Shown: one piece after another, positions 51,736-60,300 of the stretch
Layout: each line of letters starts with the position of its first letter
Numbering within the stretch: the first letter of the stretch is position 1
Assembly (NCBI RefSeq): GCF_000981585.1
Contig: NZ_LN831776.1
Location: 2,309,001-2,373,000, forward strand
DNA: 64,000 nt
Direction: 5' to 3'
From: Paenibacillus riograndensis SBR5
GTDB taxonomy: Bacteria > Bacillota > Bacilli > Paenibacillales > Paenibacillaceae
Made by a program: the position numbers and the translations under genes
The notes under the pieces: generated by a model
What the model was told of the DNA's origin: nothing
What the model saw: only the letters and a program-made list of their open reading frames with translations
Databases searched by the model: none

Positions 51736-51757
51736 AATAATCTCTTGTCTCCTCACA

Positions 51758-53209
51758 TTAATTTTTCTTGTTTCTTCTGGCCTCGTCTAATTTTTCTGTG
51801 GCTGCCTCTATTTTTTTATCCGCATCAGTTTGCGCTTCCGCAACCTTGCTTTTATGTTCATCCCGGGCTTGAAGCAAGATTTTGTCCCTTTCACTTGCAG
51901 CATTCGCCAACTGTGTATCAGCCTGCGACTTTTGTTCCATATACTGAGCTTTAGCAGGTCCAAGCTTATCTTCGGCTTCTTTTAAAGCAGGAGCAATCCG
52001 CGCTTTGAATGCGGATTCCGCTGCTTGGTAAGTTTCTTGGGCAGGCAATAAATAGGCATAAGCTGCTTTGTTGGCTGTGCTGATATCTTCGGCAGCTTTT
52101 TGGGCGGCCAGCTGACGCGCTCTTTGGGCGGCCAGGAGGATTCCGGCAGCCTCGTCCGCCTTTGTCCGAAGGTATAGACTTTTTACAGTGAACTCACTCT
52201 CCTCAAACCTCATAGCCTGCTCGATGTTCTTCCCATCAAGGGTGGACCGGACAAGAATATGGTTTTGTTCCAGCCAGTATAGCCGCTTCAAATGAGGGTC
52301 AATCTCCAAGCCGGTTATGGCAGAATCGGATGTATAAATCACCTCACGGTCTGTGCCTTCAAGAGTCATCGCTTCAATTTTACGGTAACTATTCCAATAC
52401 AACTTTCCGGCGGTTTCATCAACTTGTACTCTGGACGGGAACACACTATGGGCATCGGCAAGAGGGAGAGGATAACTGATCAACTTCCTTATTTCCGTAC
52501 TATCCTTCTCTAATTTCCAGATCCCATAGTTGTTGCCTGCGGCAGTTTGTTTCTCCATCGCGGTCCAGAATAGAGCTCCAGTGCTTGTGAGCGTTGCATG
52601 GACAGCCGGTGTTTTGGGTGAAAAATTCGCTTTTGCAAGTTCATGAAGTTCATTTCCCCGGACATTCATGGACTGAATGGTTCCCGTAGGCGAAATCCAG
52701 ATGATTTTTCCTTCCGCCGGATGAATATCCAATGAACCTGTTATCGTTACATCGACCGGGACGTTATACTGCATTTTTTTCAATTCCTCAATATCTGTAC
52801 CCCGTAATGAAGTAGCAAACAGTGTAACTTCTACAAGCTTTCTTACGGGTTCACCTCCGTTGACGCTAATGGGCTGTGCGGTTGTCTCAATGATGAAATA
52901 TAACTTATTGTTCAACGGGTCTACCGTCATGCAGTAGGCAAAGGTGGGAGTTTGAAATTGATCCTGTTCTTTTCCAAGTGCATCACAAATCCGTATTCCC
53001 CGGTCATCTGCAAGAAAAATGGAGTCTATACTTTTGTTGAATAGCTTAGTTGCCTGCACTTTGGCTCTTAGAATGGCTGCGGCAGACACTGTATCTGCTT
53101 CACTGATTTTTTGCTCGGACAACGCTGCTGCCTTTTTCATTTGAAGAATCCCATATGCGGTTGCACTCTTCAGAATTGCGGCTGAGGACAGAGATTCCAA
53201 ATTTGCCAT
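51758..53209 (-). CDS. YWTD-propeller-like protein with helical ends
   Basis: I do not recognise a named family. Residues 1-60 are Ala-rich and helical. Residues 60-345 repeat a beta-propeller pattern typical of YWTD/NHL repeats: MTVDPLNNKLYFI, LDIHPAEGKIIWIS, VQVDETAGKLYWNS and LEIDPHLKRLYWLE. Residues 350-483 are a long Ala/Lys/Glu/Gln-rich helix (QKAAEDISTANKAAYAYLLP, AQTDADKKIEAATEKLDEAR) that could form a coiled coil. No signal peptide. AGGGGGAAG precedes the ATG. It sits between the 995-residue protein and the protease, with gaps of 32 and 22 bases, so the genes are probably one operon. Role unknown. Confidence 0.75.
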   Translation of the reverse strand: MANLESLSSAAILKSATAYGILQMKKAAALSEQKISEADTVSAAAILRAKVQATKLFNKSIDSIFLADDRGIRICDALGKEQDQFQTPTFAYCMTVDPLNNKLYFIIETTAQPISVNGGEPVRKLVEVTLFATSLRGTDIEELKKMQYNVPVDVTITGSLDIHPAEGKIIWISPTGTIQSMNVRGNELHELAKANFSPKTPAVHATLTSTGALFWTAMEKQTAAGNNYGIWKLEKDSTEIRKLISYPLPLADAHSVFPSRVQVDETAGKLYWNSYRKIEAMTLEGTDREVIYTSDSAITGLEIDPHLKRLYWLEQNHILVRSTLDGKNIEQAMRFEESEFTVKSLYLRTKADEAAGILLAAQRARQLAAQKAAEDISTANKAAYAYLLPAQETYQAAESAFKARIAPALKEAEDKLGPAKAQYMEQKSQADTQLANAASERDKILLQARDEHKSKVAEAQTDADKKIEAATEKLDEARRNKKN

Positions 53210-53241
53210 GTTCTTCCCCCTGGATTTTAATGATTTTTTTG

Positions 53242-56229
53242 TTATATGAGTTTTCTCTTCTTGAACACTTTTCCAATCTCATGTCCGGGGCTTTTTCCGA
53301 AATTTTTAATTTTTTCCGCTTCTTCTTTTGCCCAGTCCTCAATGCTCTTCCATACTTTGGCGGCTTCTTCCTCCAGTTTGGCGGCAAGCTCCTCGGCACT
53401 CTTGAGGATATCTCCCGCTAATCTATCCGCTTCGTCTTGAAGCCGTTTTTTCTCTATCCCTGCATCCTCCAAAAGCTTCCCAGCCTGCTCGCCGGCATGC
53501 TTCAGCACGGCTTCTCCTTCCTGGGCTAATCGGTTGACCTCCTCATCAGCGTGATTGAGAATGTCCTTGATTTCTTTTTCCGCTTTATTGGGGAAATCTT
53601 CAACTTGCATCTTAAGCTCTTCCGCTTTCGCCTTCGCATCATCAGCAATCTTGGTGACCATCTGAGCGCCATTAGCGATAATTTGCCCGGTTTCCTCGCT
53701 GAGTTTCGCCGCTTGCTCATTCACACCGGCCACTCCCGCACCGATGGTTTGAATCATCTTCTCCGCTTCTTCCGCAATCTTAGCCGCTTCGGCTGATGCA
53801 TGGTCTATAAGGGCTTTGGCGTTTTCTCCAGCTTGTTCCAAGGCATGGTTTACGGCTTCAGCAGCTTTTTGCAGCACATCACTCGCGGAGGGGAATTGAA
53901 AGTTATTTTTCACAAAATCGGCTATCTTATCTGCCAAGCGGCTGGGCAAATGGGTGAGCACGTCGGCATCGGCGGTTAAACTAAAGGGAGGAAGGCTCAT
54001 CTCGATTCCCTCAAACATGAATTTTCCGCTGACACTAAGTGTCCATTCCGTAAGGCTGCCGCTTATTTCTGCCTGGGCATTAAACTCGATATCCAGTCCG
54101 TACGTTCCCAAATCGGTCCCCAGCATTTTTATCGGACCAACCTTGATATCCAGATCGAGCGTGAATTCCGCCTTGGCGCGGAAGGTGGCCTGATCCGTTA
54201 ACTGGCAGCTCCACTTGGAATTTATCAATTCCCCTATCCCGGTTTCCAGTTCAAAACGAAAGCCCTGATCGCTGATTTCAATCTCGGCTTCCTGCTCCAG
54301 CAGATCCAAAAATGAGATGCGCGCACTGGCATACAAGTAAGGCGAAGCTACAGTGTTAAAACGAAATACAGCTCCACCGGGCTCTATATAAGGAACTGTT
54401 CGCATGTCATACGCTTCTTCCGGCTCTTTTTTCAAAGTAATCCAACTGCCGTCAACAAAATACTCCTTGAGGCTGATCCCCTCACCGTTGCCGCCGATTG
54501 CAAGCCCCTTTCCCAGACGGAAAGGGGCTGCTTGCGCGCTTCCCTGAATTCCTCCACGGGACAGCATAAAAGAGGCATGGGTTCTGAAGCCGAACAGATC
54601 AATGAAGCCGTTAAAGCCGATTCCTTGGCTAACCAGCGTGCCGTCCGGTAATTCCTTGGAAATCTGTGACCAGTACATGAACACTTGCTTGGCTGCAAGC
54701 TTTTTCAGAAAGTCAGGGATTCCTGAGAGCGGTTTTCCTGTTACAGCAGCGTAGAAGGTTTCCAGATCCAGCTGTTCCAAATATCCATAAAAGAGCTGAG
54801 GGGAAATGAGCGGGCCTGTCAGGGCGACAGTGATTCCAAAGGCGTTCACGCCGGCGGGCTGTTCCTGGATATGAAAGGTTCCGTTCAAGCCCAGCAGAAA
54901 GGCCGGAGGTGTGAAAGTCCAGCCCAGGTCTACTTCAATTTCATCCAAGTGAAGGCCCGGCAAGCCAAGAGGGGAGGGAAGGGATCTGGGTTGTCCGTTT
55001 TCTTCCATATTGTTGACTCTAACGGAGCATTGAGCCTGGGTTTCGCCGATTTCCATCGTTGCGGTACACAACAGGATTTCTGCTCCAAGCGGAACATCCA
55101 TAAGCCCCTCAAGCTGAACCAGCAAAGGGTCAAGGTTCAAATGAAGCTCCGGCTGCTTCAAAATCAGCGAAGCGGGACCGGCCTTAAGTGTAATCGGCTC
55201 TGGAAAGCGGGCGTTAAAACGTTGTCCGGTTAAAGGGGGGCTTAGCGGGGTCTGCAGCAGGAGGCGATCTTGTCCAGTGGCCGAATGGATGATTTTTAAC
55301 AGCGGGTTATCTGCCTCGGACAACAATATTTCTGCACAGAAAATAATCCCGCGTTCAATGCTGCAAGGCTGCGACTCCATGAACTGAAACGAAGGCTGCG
55401 TGGAATCCGGCAACTCCGGAAGTTTGGGAAGCACAAAAACCTCATCTTCCATTGTAGAGAAAATACAGCAGGCTTCACGTATTCCAATCTGGGATATAAG
55501 ACTGCCGACCATTTGGTCTAATGAGCCGCTTATTTTATCGGGAGGAATCAGGATTCCGAACACAAAGTTCCAGGTGTCTGCGGCATTGGTGGCCGCAAAA
55601 AAGGCATCGCCCAAGGCGGCTGACCGTGCGGATAGGAAAAAATGGCCGTTATCCAATTGAAGTTCAAAAGAAATGGAGCTAAACCGCAAATCCAATTGCA
55701 TTGCTTCAATGGGGATGTTGTGCAGTATCCCCAGAGCTTCGGGAATATCCTGAAACGTCATCTCCTCCCCCGGAACCACTTTCCATTTGCCGTACAACCG
55801 TTTGGGATTCATCAGATCATACTCGATTTGCAACTGGGCTGTTCCGAAGCTGACACTGCCTTTGAGCAGTCCCTCCCAAACTTTCTGCAAGGTATCTGGT
55901 GAGGTTCGGGTATGCAAGGAAACATCAAGCGTGACGTCGTGGTCCTGCTGGCCTAGAGTCACAACAGAAAGAGATTCGGCTGCTACCTGGAGACCGTTAA
56001 GAGTGTCATCATCAAAAGCCGGGTTCTGCGTACCTTCCAGGCGAATATTCTGCAAATCAATCTCGGGTATTTCTTCAAGGTTGGGAACAGGCAGATTGGT
56101 ACTGCTTAGAAATTTATTAAGAAGTTCAGGAAGGGTTGAACTGGAGGTAATGGAGTCTTCTTCCTCTGCGGTAAACGGGATGGGAGGCCCTGTAAAACCG
56201 GGTTCATTTCGAGTCACATCTGGCATCAT
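53242..56229 (-). CDS. Uncharacterised 995-residue beta-rich protein with amphipathic helical tail
   Basis: I do not recognise this protein. Residues 1-780 are beta-rich with repeating alternating strands (for example GLHLDEIEVDLGWTFTPPAF, GFNGFIDLFGFRTHASFMLS, TFRAKAEFTLDLDIKVGPIK), as in extended beta sheets or barrels. Residues 790-975 are Ala/Glu/Lys-rich with an 11-residue-like amphipathic period (NHALEQAGENAKALIDHASA, EEVNRLAQEGEAVLKHAGEQ), resembling apolipoprotein or LEA helices. It ends basic (FKKRKLI). There is no signal peptide. ATG 56229 is set by GAAGGAGA. It is the first gene of the four-gene minus-strand unit. A lipid- or surface-binding scaffold would fit, as inference only. 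Confidence 0.75.
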   Translation of the reverse strand: MMPDVTRNEPGFTGPPIPFTAEEEDSITSSSTLPELLNKFLSSTNLPVPNLEEIPEIDLQNIRLEGTQNPAFDDDTLNGLQVAAESLSVVTLGQQDHDVTLDVSLHTRTSPDTLQKVWEGLLKGSVSFGTAQLQIEYDLMNPKRLYGKWKVVPGEEMTFQDIPEALGILHNIPIEAMQLDLRFSSISFELQLDNGHFFLSARSAALGDAFFAATNAADTWNFVFGILIPPDKISGSLDQMVGSLISQIGIREACCIFSTMEDEVFVLPKLPELPDSTQPSFQFMESQPCSIERGIIFCAEILLSEADNPLLKIIHSATGQDRLLLQTPLSPPLTGQRFNARFPEPITLKAGPASLILKQPELHLNLDPLLVQLEGLMDVPLGAEILLCTATMEIGETQAQCSVRVNNMEENGQPRSLPSPLGLPGLHLDEIEVDLGWTFTPPAFLLGLNGTFHIQEQPAGVNAFGITVALTGPLISPQLFYGYLEQLDLETFYAAVTGKPLSGIPDFLKKLAAKQVFMYWSQISKELPDGTLVSQGIGFNGFIDLFGFRTHASFMLSRGGIQGSAQAAPFRLGKGLAIGGNGEGISLKEYFVDGSWITLKKEPEEAYDMRTVPYIEPGGAVFRFNTVASPYLYASARISFLDLLEQEAEIEISDQGFRFELETGIGELINSKWSCQLTDQATFRAKAEFTLDLDIKVGPIKMLGTDLGTYGLDIEFNAQAEISGSLTEWTLSVSGKFMFEGIEMSLPPFSLTADADVLTHLPSRLADKIADFVKNNFQFPSASDVLQKAAEAVNHALEQAGENAKALIDHASAEAAKIAEEAEKMIQTIGAGVAGVNEQAAKLSEETGQIIANGAQMVTKIADDAKAKAEELKMQVEDFPNKAEKEIKDILNHADEEVNRLAQEGEAVLKHAGEQAGKLLEDAGIEKKRLQDEADRLAGDILKSAEELAAKLEEEAAKVWKSIEDWAKEEAEKIKNFGKSPGHEIGKVFKKRKLI

Positions 56230-56370
56230 AATCGTCTCCTTCGTTAAAGTCATAGTGTAGCATCCCATAAATGGATTTTTTTATGCAGCTTGTTTTAACG
56301 CTGAATCAATTCAGGGTTTTGTGGGGAACTTCTATGGATGGAAGCCAGAATATGAAGGAGGGCCTGAACA
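56230..56370. promoter_or_regulatory. Divergent intergenic region of the protease cluster
   Basis: A 141-bp AT-rich region separates the 995-residue protein gene (minus) and the peptidoglycan-binding gene (plus). It must hold both promoters, but I see no consensus pair with standard spacing and no clear palindrome. A sporulation or alternative sigma factor is possible. Confidence 0.4.
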
Positions 56371-57120
56371 ATGTCCAAAGGTCAAGGCAATATAGCTGCT
56401 ATTGGCACAGCCGTTTTGAACACTAAGTGGGGTACAAATTATAAAGAGCTATTACGCAAAGGCGACAGTCATGCGGAAGTGGCAGTTCTCAAAGAGAATT
56501 TGCGGAATTACAGATCGGGTTCAAGAGGGGACTGGTCCAAAATTCCGGAAATCACGGATGTTTCACCGGAAACTTTTGATGAGCAGACTGAACAAAACCT
56601 GATCCAGTTCCAAGGATTCGAGAATCTCACCGCAGATGGGATCTATGGTCAAAGCTCAAGAAATCGGATGGCCGCCAGGATCGGAGTCTCAAGTAAAGGA
56701 TTTATACGTTTGGAATCACCGCCTGGAGCCTCCTATATTAATTTCAACGATACAAAAGAAGGAATGAAGAAGGACCAGAAATATTTACTGGATCATTCCT
56801 GGTTAACGAAAGAGGCTGTTCATACGCTTGGCCAGCTTGCTGACTCCTTCCGGACCGCTACCGGCAAGAAGCTTGAAATCAATGACTGTTCCCTGATCGA
56901 CGGTGAAGATACTCCTGAGCACAAAGGACACCAGACTGGCAAAGAAGTAGACATAAGAAATGCCGGAATGACTGCGGAGGAAGAGAAAACTTTACTGGAG
57001 CTGTGCAGTGGCAACGAACAGATTAAAACTGTTTTTTTTCATGAAAAATATGGCATTGTATCCGATAAGATTACATTGGACGCAGAACACAATGACCATT
57101 TTCATGTGGATGTTCTATAG
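56371..57120 (+). CDS. Peptidoglycan-binding domain plus LAS-type metallopeptidase
   Basis: A 249-residue protein. Residues 25-110 fit a PG_binding_1 fold (LRKGDSHAEVAVLKENLRNY, FDEQTEQNLIQFQGFENLTA, DGIYGQSS). The C-terminal half has the zinc ligands of M15/M74-type LAS peptidases: H187 and D194 in GHQTGKEVDIR (HxxGxxxD) and H243-x-H245 in HNDHFHVDV, a D-Ala-D-Ala carboxypeptidase or murein endopeptidase pattern. No signal peptide is seen, so, like its divergent neighbours, it would need lysis or a special route to reach the wall. AAGGAGGG precedes the ATG. It resembles phage endolysins in having a binding and a cutting domain, but there are no other phage genes. Confidence 0.8.
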   Translation: MSKGQGNIAAIGTAVLNTKWGTNYKELLRKGDSHAEVAVLKENLRNYRSGSRGDWSKIPEITDVSPETFDEQTEQNLIQFQGFENLTADGIYGQSSRNRMAARIGVSSKGFIRLESPPGASYINFNDTKEGMKKDQKYLLDHSWLTKEAVHTLGQLADSFRTATGKKLEINDCSLIDGEDTPEHKGHQTGKEVDIRNAGMTAEEEKTLLELCSGNEQIKTVFFHEKYGIVSDKITLDAEHNDHFHVDVL

Positions 57121-57253
57121 GGGAGATTGAGGAATCAAATATGAAGAATGTAACTCATAGAAAACATCCATTTCGTAAAATAGATGTTAAATTTTATAAA
57201 ATAAGAGAATTTAGGTAAAACATCATTGACACAAAATCCCATTGCAAGGTAAA

Positions 57254-57269
57254 AATCTTATATAAGATT
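57254..57269. promoter_or_regulatory. 16-bp perfect palindrome upstream of the NRPS-like gene
   Basis: AATCTTATATAAGATT stands 41 bases before the GTG start. TTGCAA (57243-57248), a 17-base spacer and GATTAT (57266-57271) form a plausible promoter that the palindrome overlaps, so it looks like an operator. A TTGACA at 57226-57231 lacks a well-placed -10. The regulator is not identified in the window. Confidence 0.55.
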
Positions 57270-57309
57270 ATTTGTAACAAAAATTACCTATGCGAGGGGG
57301 AGTGGCTTA

Positions 57310-60300
57310 GTGAGCAAAATGTTTGTTCGTTCATCAAGTGCCTCAAGCGGCACTAATCAAGCGGTCTATCAGCTGGTTTCAAATGTAACGGGTCATAGGA
57401 TCGAAGATTTGAATTCGGATATGTATCTGGAAGATGATCTGGGGCTGGATTCCATCAAAATGATTACCTTAATGAATGAATTGATCGGACTGGTCCCGGC
57501 AGAGCAAATGGATGATTTTACGGCCGCATACCCGGTGACTGTCTTGATGGGTCTGCAAACCGTCGGCGAGCTTGTGCAGATTTTTGAGGAATGGGAACAT
57601 GCCCGGCAGCAAGGGGCAGAGGTGCAGGCTGCGGCCAGTGCCGTACTTCAAGCGCAAGAGGATACCTGGCCGGAGCCCGCTGCAGTCCAGATTCATTCCG
57701 CTCCCCCAGATCTGCGCGAACAGTTGAAAATAGAGGTTTGCAGGCTGATTTCCGGCATTACCGGACATAAGTCCGAAGATTTGCATACGGATATGGATCT
57801 GGAGCGGGATTTGGGCCTGGATTCCATTAAAATGATTACCTTAATGAGCGAGATGGTTTCCTTGCTCCCTGCCGATTCATCCGGTGGACACAGCGAAAGC
57901 AATTTAGTAACATCGCTCATGTCCATGCATACGGTTGGAGATATCGTGGAGATGCTGGCCGTCCGCAACGGGGGGAACAGCGGTACCCTGGCAGTTGCAG
58001 GTGACGTGAACACTATTGAGGCGGAGATTCCTGAAAATGAGCCTGAATTTCTTGAAATATTACATTCCCAATATTTATTTCTGATTACTTATTTGTCGGT
58101 AGCCAACCTGACCATAACGTCAGGGGTGCGCGTGAGGGGGAGACTGGATGCCGACAACCTGCGGAAGTCGTGGGGCGAGCTAATCCGCCGCCATCCTATA
58201 CTGCGTGCCGTGTTCATCACGGAGCCGGCGAACGCGAGCTTGAAGGGGTACCGCCTCCAATTACTGAAGGCTGCGGTGCCGCCGGAAATTCCCGTCCTGG
58301 ATATCAGACATCTGGATGAACAAGCGAGGCTCCGCTGGATCTCGGAAAGGTTCGAAGCGTCGCTGAATGAGAAATTGGATATCACCCGCTGGCCGCTGCA
58401 TTCTTTGTCAGTTATCCAGACGGCCGACCTGGAATACGAGCTGATTCTGGACATTAACCATATGATCTCGGACGGTCTGGGCAACCAGCAGATTCTGAGA
58501 GAACTGTTGGAGATTTACGGAGCAGAGTCGCACAACAAAGCAGCCAGGCTGAGGCCCGCGCTGCCAGCCGGGGAATATAACCGCATTGTATCTGAAATCA
58601 ATGCCTGGAATGCCCCGGAAGAGATGGAGGCGCTGGACCGGTATTTGCAGCAGCAGGGCCGTGGAGCCTACTTCTTCAACCCCGGCGGGGCAAGCCGCAA
58701 GGCAAATGCAGCAGGCGCTGCCGGAGCCGTAATTCATTCCCGCAAATACTGGGTCGGCGAGGAAATAACAGCACGGCTGATTGCCTCTACCAAGACCTGG
58801 CGCACCTCGCTTTTTATTCTTCTGGTCAGCGCCTATCTTAAGACGATCAGGCAGCAGGGGGAAGAGCGGAATCGGATTATTCTGAATCTTCCGACAGGCG
58901 GCAGGCTCTACCCCCACACGGATGCTTCGGAGGTGCTCAGCGCCTTTGCCCAGAATCTTGCACTCAGCTTCACCTGCGGGGATGCAAATGAAGAATGGGA
59001 ATCATTAATTAACAGAACACATGAAGAATTCACCAATCAATTATCCTCAGGCATAGACAGGGCGCAGACCTACAGAGCTGCGCAGTATGCTAAAGACACC
59101 ATCCATCTGCAGAACGGCGTTATGCCGGAAGCGGTGGCCTCCATGATCCGCTCCACGTTGAAATCAAACCTATATCTTTCATTTGTAGGCAATACATCCA
59201 TACACACGCGATACGGGGATTACGAAGTTTACGATTATGAAGCTTATACAGGTACCAATCCGGGAACGATTGACTGCCTGGCTGAATTGTTTCAGGGCAG
59301 GCTGATGATCACGGCCAACTATGACAGCAGCTTTTTTGATGATGATTATATCGGGGAGCATATGGACAGGTTCATGGATAACCTCAGCCAGCTTGCCGGA
59401 ATGGGACCTGTGGGCAAGCCGGTGCTTGCCGGGGAAGATACCGAAGGGCCGCATAGCGCGGAAATAAGAGAACGGCTGTACGGAATAGTCCGTGATATTT
59501 CCGGAACGGCGCTTGACGAGGAAGCCCTGTTCAAGGATATGGAGGCAGAGCTCGGGATGGATTCCCTCCAGCGCATCCGGCTGATTACCAGGCTGGGCAA
59601 AGTATTCGGGCATGCCGACAAGGGGGCATTGCTTGAATGCAGGACTCTCAATGAAATCATTACCCACATTTCACATGTTAATAATGCGATTGAACCGGCA
59701 GACCGGGATTCTGCTGCAGAAATTCCCTATCTCCATATTTCCCGGCAGTGCAAGGCAACTCCCGATGCGGTTGCGATATTAGACGGCACCAGGGAGGTTA
59801 CCTACCGTGAGCTGGACGAACAGTCCAACCGGCTTGCGCATTATTTAATCTCACAAGGGGTGCGTTCGCAGAGCCTGGTCGGCATTCTGACGTTCCCGGG
59901 CCGTCTCATGCTGACCGGAATTTTGGGGATCTTGAAGGCGGGAGCGGCTTATGTGCCGCTTGATCCGATGTATCCCGCTGACCGGATTGAATATATCGCG
60001 GAGCATGCGCAGCTCAGTATCCTTCTCACAGAGCAGTCGCTGCAAAAGCAGACAGACCCTATAGTTCAGAAGAGTCCTTCTATCCGGAAAGTGGTCTATC
60101 TCGATGAAGGGTATGAAGTCCACGGCCATTTTGAACAGACGGGAACGGAAGTGTGGCAGAGCTGCCCCGCCGGTGATCTGCGGGTGGACAGCGCCCCCCA
60201 TGACCTGATGGTTGTTCTGTACACATCGGGTTCAACCGGGAAGCCCAAGGGAGTTATGCTGAATCACCGCGGTTATATGAACCGGCTGGAATGGCATCAG

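Noticed and set aside
56371..57120. Prophage lysis cassette
   Set aside because: The domain pair resembles an endolysin, but no holin, structural or integrase gene is nearby.
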